DNA from: Elusimicrobiales bacterium
Lineage (GTDB): Bacteria > Elusimicrobiota > Elusimicrobia > Elusimicrobiales > UBA9959
DNA: 64,000 bases
Reading direction: 5' to 3'
Assembly: GCA_028713125.1 (NCBI GenBank)
Contig: JAQTOU010000005.1
Span: 62,001-126,000 of the forward strand
The notes beneath the pieces are model-generated. The model saw only the letters and a list, made by a program, of their open reading frames with translations, did not search any database and was not told where the DNA came from. Of the stretch, positions 60,724 through 64,000 are shown piece by piece; the first letter of the stretch is position 1, and each line of letters begins with the position of its first letter. The position numbers and the translations under genes are program-made.

Positions 60724-60750
60724 AAAATGCCGCCGTGGAGGCGACATTTT
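60724..60750 (-). terminator. Terminator of tRNA-Val
   Basis: AAAATG-C-CGCC and GGCG-A-CATTTT form a stem with one mismatch around GTGGA. On the minus strand a T-run follows. It lies 12 nt after the encoded CCA end. Confidence 0.75.
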
Positions 60751-60762
60751 CAGCCTGAAATT

Positions 60763-60837
60763 TGGTGGGTGGTACAGGATTTGAACCTGTGGCATCTGTC
60801 GTGTGAGGACAGCGCTCTACCGCTGAGCTAACCACCC
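60763..60837 (-). tRNA. tRNA-Val (anticodon CAC)
   Basis: The acceptor stem GGGTGGT (60837-60831) pairs with ACCACCC (60773-60767). A D arm GCTC/GAGC, an anticodon arm CTGTC/GACAG with loop CTCACAC, and a T arm ACAGG/CCTGT with loop TTCAAAT are all perfect. The anticodon is CAC. The CCA end is encoded (60765-60763). Confidence 0.97.
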
Positions 60838-60891
60838 GGAAAACAACTTATTACCTATATTCTACAAAATTTAGGGCTTTTTTCCGTTTAT

Positions 60892-61689
60892 CTATTTGCC
60901 GGGGCGGAAGCGCCAGAAATGCGCCACGTCCATATCCGCGGGGCTGTCGTCCCCATGGGTTCCAAGGCCGGTAGCCGGGTCCGTATGCGCTCCATGGTCG
61001 GGGGCAAACAGGGCCGCGCGCGGCTGGTCTTCCCATTTTTTCTCGAAAGCTCCGCTCAGCTGCTCGAAAGCGAGAACATGGCCCTTTACCGCCTCCAGGG
61101 CGGCGCTGTTCCACGGGTCGGTATCGTGAAGGATATCGTCATATTCCTGGTGATAGACCAAAATGAAGTCATGCTCTCCCGCCGCGATAAGCTCCAGCGC
61201 CCTGTCCGTAACGTCCGGGTCGCTGGCCTCCGAGAAATAATCGACTCCGCGGCCCCTGAAGATCAGGTCTATGCTCGAATCTTTCACCGCGACTATAGCC
61301 GAGCGTATACCTTGCGCCGGAAGAGCGTCGAAGATCGTTTTGCAGGAAAGAACCGGCTTTTCATATTTTCTTATCCCATGCCCTTCCGGAGCAAGACCGG
61401 AGAACATAGAAGCGAAACAGACCGGGGTTTTAGACGGAAAAACGCTTTGTACCGGGAATTTCCGGAAACCGGCCGTTTCAAGCTTTTTAAAAACTTCCGG
61501 AAGTTTCCCCACCATCTTAAGGCCGATAGCGTCCGGGGCGAAGATAAGCATTTTTTTCACCCCGCCCGGGGGAACCAGCTCAAGAACGCGGGGATCGGCT
61601 GGCGCCGCCCCGGCCTCGAGACAGAGGTCCGGAGTCCTGAAAGCGGTGAGGACGGTACCGGCCACTGAAGTTATGCAAAATTCGCTCAT
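60892..61689 (-). CDS. Alkaline phosphatase superfamily phosphodiesterase
   Basis: The protein has 265 residues from the ATG at 61689, overlapping the stop of the previous gene by 4 nt (ATGA). The metal site begins in MLIFAPDAIG, the nucleophile region is PSKTPVCFASMFSGLAPEGHGI and the distal metal ligands are in LFAPDHGAHTDPATGLGTHGDD. This is the order in type I phosphodiesterases and nucleotide pyrophosphatases. No signal peptide is seen, so it may be cytoplasmic. Substrate unknown. Confidence 0.78.
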   Translation of the reverse strand: MSEFCITSVAGTVLTAFRTPDLCLEAGAAPADPRVLELVPPGGVKKMLIFAPDAIGLKMVGKLPEVFKKLETAGFRKFPVQSVFPSKTPVCFASMFSGLAPEGHGIRKYEKPVLSCKTIFDALPAQGIRSAIVAVKDSSIDLIFRGRGVDYFSEASDPDVTDRALELIAAGEHDFILVYHQEYDDILHDTDPWNSAALEAVKGHVLAFEQLSGAFEKKWEDQPRAALFAPDHGAHTDPATGLGTHGDDSPADMDVAHFWRFRPGK

Positions 61690-62030
61690 TTTTTTCGCCC
61701 AGGAACGCGGCAATCGCAATTCTTTCCCGCGAGCAGCTTAAGCTGCCGCCGCGGCGAATCTATATACTGGTCCTGGATAGAACTGCCCAAAGCAATTTTT
61801 TTATCCAGCGGGCTTTTGTGGTTATAGCCCCTGCTTTCCATTTCGGAGACCAGTTTTTCATGCCGCAGATAAAGAGCTTTCAGGCGCCCGACCCAGCGCA
61901 AGGTCTCCGGATGCCGAGAATAGCCTTTCTTACCCTGCGTGATAACGGTCCAGATGCAATGAAGCTCCCTGTGCTCACCGAGCAAATGGCTGCGGCAAAG
62001 CAAAGCCGGCTCAAGGTCCCAGATCCTCAT
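61686..62030 (-). CDS. Pyrimidine dimer DNA glycosylase-like protein
   Basis: The protein has 114 residues. It begins MRIWDLEPALLCRSHLLGEHRELHCIW and continues GYSRHPETLRWVGRL and MESRGYNHKSPL, which fits the family related to T4 endonuclease V (PF03013). The phage enzyme uses its N-terminal residue to cut at UV photoproducts; the conserved Met-Arg start leaves no short Thr N-terminus here, so the exact activity is open. The C-terminal 30 residues are basic. Overlaps the next gene by 4 nt. Confidence 0.75.
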   Translation of the reverse strand: MRIWDLEPALLCRSHLLGEHRELHCIWTVITQGKKGYSRHPETLRWVGRLKALYLRHEKLVSEMESRGYNHKSPLDKKIALGSSIQDQYIDSPRRQLKLLAGKNCDCRVPGRKK

Positions 62031-62061
62031 AATATTTTACGGCTCCACGGCGCGGCTGACA

Positions 62062-62589
62062 TCACTTTCCTTCCGGCACGGGGCCGGGGTAGATAAGTTT
62101 GTCGGTATCGAAACCGAGCTCTTTGGCCTTGCCCGTCAGGCGCTTAAGGATCTCCGGGGAAAGCTCCGGCTTCCGGGCCAGTATCCACAAATAAGAAGTT
62201 GAAGGCCCGGCTACGAGCGCATAGCCGTAAGCCTCGCGGTCCAGCTCTATTATGTTATAGCCGCCGTAAAAAGGCCGGAAGAAAGAAACTTTAAGCTGCC
62301 CGACCGATTTGTCGCCCGTAAAATAAGCGCGCCCCTCGGCCTCTTTCCATTTCCCGTCCGCGGCTTTATAGCCGCGGTTCAAGACCTTAACGCCCCCGTC
62401 CTCCCGCATTGAGTATTCGGCGGTCACGCCCGTCAGCCCGCGCTCGAAAGAATGGTCCAGCCTGGCGATCTCGTGCCAGGTCCCGAGGTAGCGCTGAACT
62501 TCGAAACCGCTTACCGGGACCAGCCCTTTCGGGGCTGTGGCGCAGCCGCCCAGGAAAGCCGCGAATAAAGCGCAAAGGTATTTTTTCAT
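62062..62589 (-). CDS. blc: Bacterial lipocalin (Blc family) lipoprotein
   Basis: The protein has 175 residues. A lipobox FLGGC at the signal end is followed by the lipocalin motif YLGTWHEIARLDHSFERGL, then TAEYSMREDGGVKVLNRG and the late YLWILARKPELS. Blc proteins sit on the outer membrane and carry lysophospholipids or fatty acids. AAAGGG precedes the ATG. Confidence 0.93.
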   Translation of the reverse strand: MKKYLCALFAAFLGGCATAPKGLVPVSGFEVQRYLGTWHEIARLDHSFERGLTGVTAEYSMREDGGVKVLNRGYKAADGKWKEAEGRAYFTGDKSVGQLKVSFFRPFYGGYNIIELDREAYGYALVAGPSTSYLWILARKPELSPEILKRLTGKAKELGFDTDKLIYPGPVPEGK

Positions 62590-62597
62590 TATGCCCT

Positions 62598-63623
62598 TTA
62601 TTTAAGCGCGCGGACCGGCTTGGCGGCGCAGATCACTGAATCCATCATCTGGCCGCGGCGGAGATACTCGACCTCCCCGAAGCCGGCCTTCACCAGGTCC
62701 TCGCGGAGCTCTTCGAAAGTGAAAGTGTCCCCGCCCTCGGTACCGACCAGCATATTTACGGCGAAAAGAGCGCCGCCCACGGGCCGAGTGCGGGTTGAGT
62801 CCACTATGATATCGCGGATCAGTATCCTCCCGCCCGGCTCGAGCGCTTTAAAGACCTTTTCGAACATCGCCCTGTTCTGGGCGCGGGAATTCTGGTGAAC
62901 GATAGCGCTAACCCAGGCCAGGTCCGCGCCCTTGGGCATCTCGCCTTTATGATAGCTGCCGCCAACGAACTTTATCCTCTCGGCGAAGCCGGTTTTCTTC
63001 ATTTTCAGGCGGGCCATCGGGACCACCTCGGGCAGGTCGAAGATAGTGGCCCGCGCTTCCGGGTTCAGCCGCAGGAAAGGAATGGTCCAGGTGCCGGAGG
63101 CCCCGCCCAGGTCGAGCAAATGGCTGAATTTCAGCGGCCCGAGGCTGCTTATAAGCGGCTCCGACATCGGCTGCGACACTTCATGCATAGCCCGGATGAA
63201 AGAGTCCAGGTCGCCTTCCGCCCCGCGCACGCTCGGCCGGCGCGCGGCCGGCTTCCCGCTCAGGACTACGCCGGCCAGGTCGCCCCACCTGCGGAGGCAG
63301 GTACCGAGGTGGCGCAGCATGCCTAGCACGCAATGCGGCCCTTTCTCGGTAAGAAAACCCGCGGCTTCGCGCGGAACCCTGTAAACAGGCTTCTTTTCCT
63401 TGCCTTTGTTCAGCAGCCCCAAAGCGGCCAGAGCGTCAAGCAGGACCCTGGTCGCGCGCAAGTCGCCCTTTATCTTAGCGGCCAGCTGCCCGGCATTCAT
63501 AGGCCTCGCGTGCAAGATCGAAAATACGTCCAGGTCCGCCCCGGCTATCACTACGCAGGCGGGCTGGAAGCCGCGCACCATTTCAAGAATAGTTTTAGCG
63601 CTGAGTTTTTCTTTGGTCGCCAT
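62598..63623 (-). CDS. SAM-dependent methyltransferase of the O-methyltransferase 2 type
   Basis: The protein has 341 residues from the ATG at 63623, behind AGGGAGAAAT. A longer start at 63704 was rejected. An N-terminal winged-helix dimerisation domain (ILHARPMNAGQLAAKI and following) precedes the SAM domain with HLLDLGGASGTWTIPFL, TIFDLPEVVPMA, and LEPGGRILIRDIIVDSTRT. Enzymes of this group methylate hydroxyls on small aromatic or quinone-type molecules. Substrate unknown. Confidence 0.85.
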   Translation of the reverse strand: MATKEKLSAKTILEMVRGFQPACVVIAGADLDVFSILHARPMNAGQLAAKIKGDLRATRVLLDALAALGLLNKGKEKKPVYRVPREAAGFLTEKGPHCVLGMLRHLGTCLRRWGDLAGVVLSGKPAARRPSVRGAEGDLDSFIRAMHEVSQPMSEPLISSLGPLKFSHLLDLGGASGTWTIPFLRLNPEARATIFDLPEVVPMARLKMKKTGFAERIKFVGGSYHKGEMPKGADLAWVSAIVHQNSRAQNRAMFEKVFKALEPGGRILIRDIIVDSTRTRPVGGALFAVNMLVGTEGGDTFTFEELREDLVKAGFGEVEYLRRGQMMDSVICAAKPVRALK

Positions 63624-63738
63624 ATTTCTCCCTGATAAAGTATTAAAAGCGTTCTTTTGGTTTTTCATAGCCTCAGAACAAATTATATATATTCCGCCCG
63701 GCAATTCAACCGGGAAAGGCTTCGCCCGCCTTTTTTGC

Positions 63739-63744
63739 TAAAAT
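63739..63744 (+). promoter_or_regulatory. -10 hexamer 6 nt before the zinc-ribbon ATG
   Basis: TAAAAT is separated by TGAAAT from the ATG at 63751. No Shine-Dalgarno is seen. Confidence 0.5.
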
Positions 63745-63750
63745 TGAAAT

Positions 63751-63975
63751 ATGGTCATATTACCTAAACTGCGCTGCCCTTCCTGCGGCAGGGCTATGGG
63801 CCCGGTAGAAGTGAACGAGGTCCCGCCCGCGAACACTTACGACGAGTGCCTGCGCCGCTGCCCGAGATGCGGAGTAGGGGCGACGAACGCGAAGAACCCG
63901 GCCAAAGTTAAATATATCCAGTCCGACCGGCCGCGGGACATCCCCCCCGAAAAACCGGGGCAGACCCCGGATTAA
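63751..63975 (+). CDS. Small zinc-ribbon protein
   Basis: The protein has 74 residues. Two knuckles, CPSCG (residues 9-13) and CPRCG (37-41), form one zinc ribbon with an extra cysteine between them. A Lys- and Pro-rich tail follows. It is not recognised further. The gene appears monocistronic at the right edge of the window. Confidence 0.65.
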   Translation: MVILPKLRCPSCGRAMGPVEVNEVPPANTYDECLRRCPRCGVGATNAKNPAKVKYIQSDRPRDIPPEKPGQTPD

Positions 63976-64000
63976 GCCGTCCGACCTTAACCGGCGCCGA

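Overview
The window is a 64 kb GC-rich piece of a Gram-negative (lipid A-making) bacterial chromosome. The best guess is Elusimicrobiota (Elusimicrobia). This rests on three things: a nitrogenase-paralogue locus next to a radical-SAM array, an exported protein of the type that begins with SLTLTTYYPAPYG after its signal peptide, and a complete BamA/Skp/Lpx locus using LpxI. The taxonomic call is inference; no rRNA is present.

Layout. Positions 1-852 hold the 5' part of an HxsB-like radical SAM/SPASM maturase on the minus strand. Next come ygeW, an asparagine-synthetase-like protein without the glutaminase cysteine, and an exported SGNH/TPR protein. Positions 6512-11381 hold the most unusual operon: a NifH-NifD-like fusion, a NifK-like partner and a lipoprotein ApbE. 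ygeY follows. From 25257 down to 13087 a long minus-strand run encodes a secreted barnase-type RNase with its barstar, an exported SLTLTTYYPAPYG protein, two HxsD-like small proteins around an HxsB-like maturase, a cysteine-rich exported protein, five more radical SAM enzymes, an A24-peptidase-like membrane protein and a SufS-like cysteine desulfurase. A divergent plus-strand operon (25452-28148) adds another radical SAM enzyme and two U32-family proteins, behind a leader that can fold as a pseudoknot.

From 28 kb on the window is mostly housekeeping. It has PIN-PhoH, the envelope operon bamA-skp-lpxD-lpxC-fabZ-lpxA-lpxI with a DUF374 acyltransferase, a membrane-fused spermidine-synthase-like protein, a stand-alone tetrapyrrole-methylase-fold protein, an outer membrane protein, a Gfo/Idh/MocA-lpxB-msbA operon, a ZIP transporter, a short Rel/SpoT, a GGQ release-factor-like protein, a YejM-like sulfatase, rlmN, a TetR-CoA transferase-thiolase operon with a clear operator, DedA, a pseudouridine synthase, an enlarged GlmS, tRNA-Val(CAC) and several small enzymes.

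The candidate undescribed system is the combination of the nitrogenase-like HD fusion + K + ApbE with a closely packed array of paralogous radical SAM enzymes, a sulfur donor (SufS), HxsB/HxsD-type peptide-maturation parts, an A24-like protease and U32 proteins. The second unusual signal is a family of seven intergenic multi-hairpin repeats (127-144 nt). Their stems differ in sequence between copies but stay complementary within each copy, and two pairs form a composite element of about 320 bp. Third, many genes carry a -10 hexamer exactly about 6 nt before the start codon, which points to leaderless transcription.
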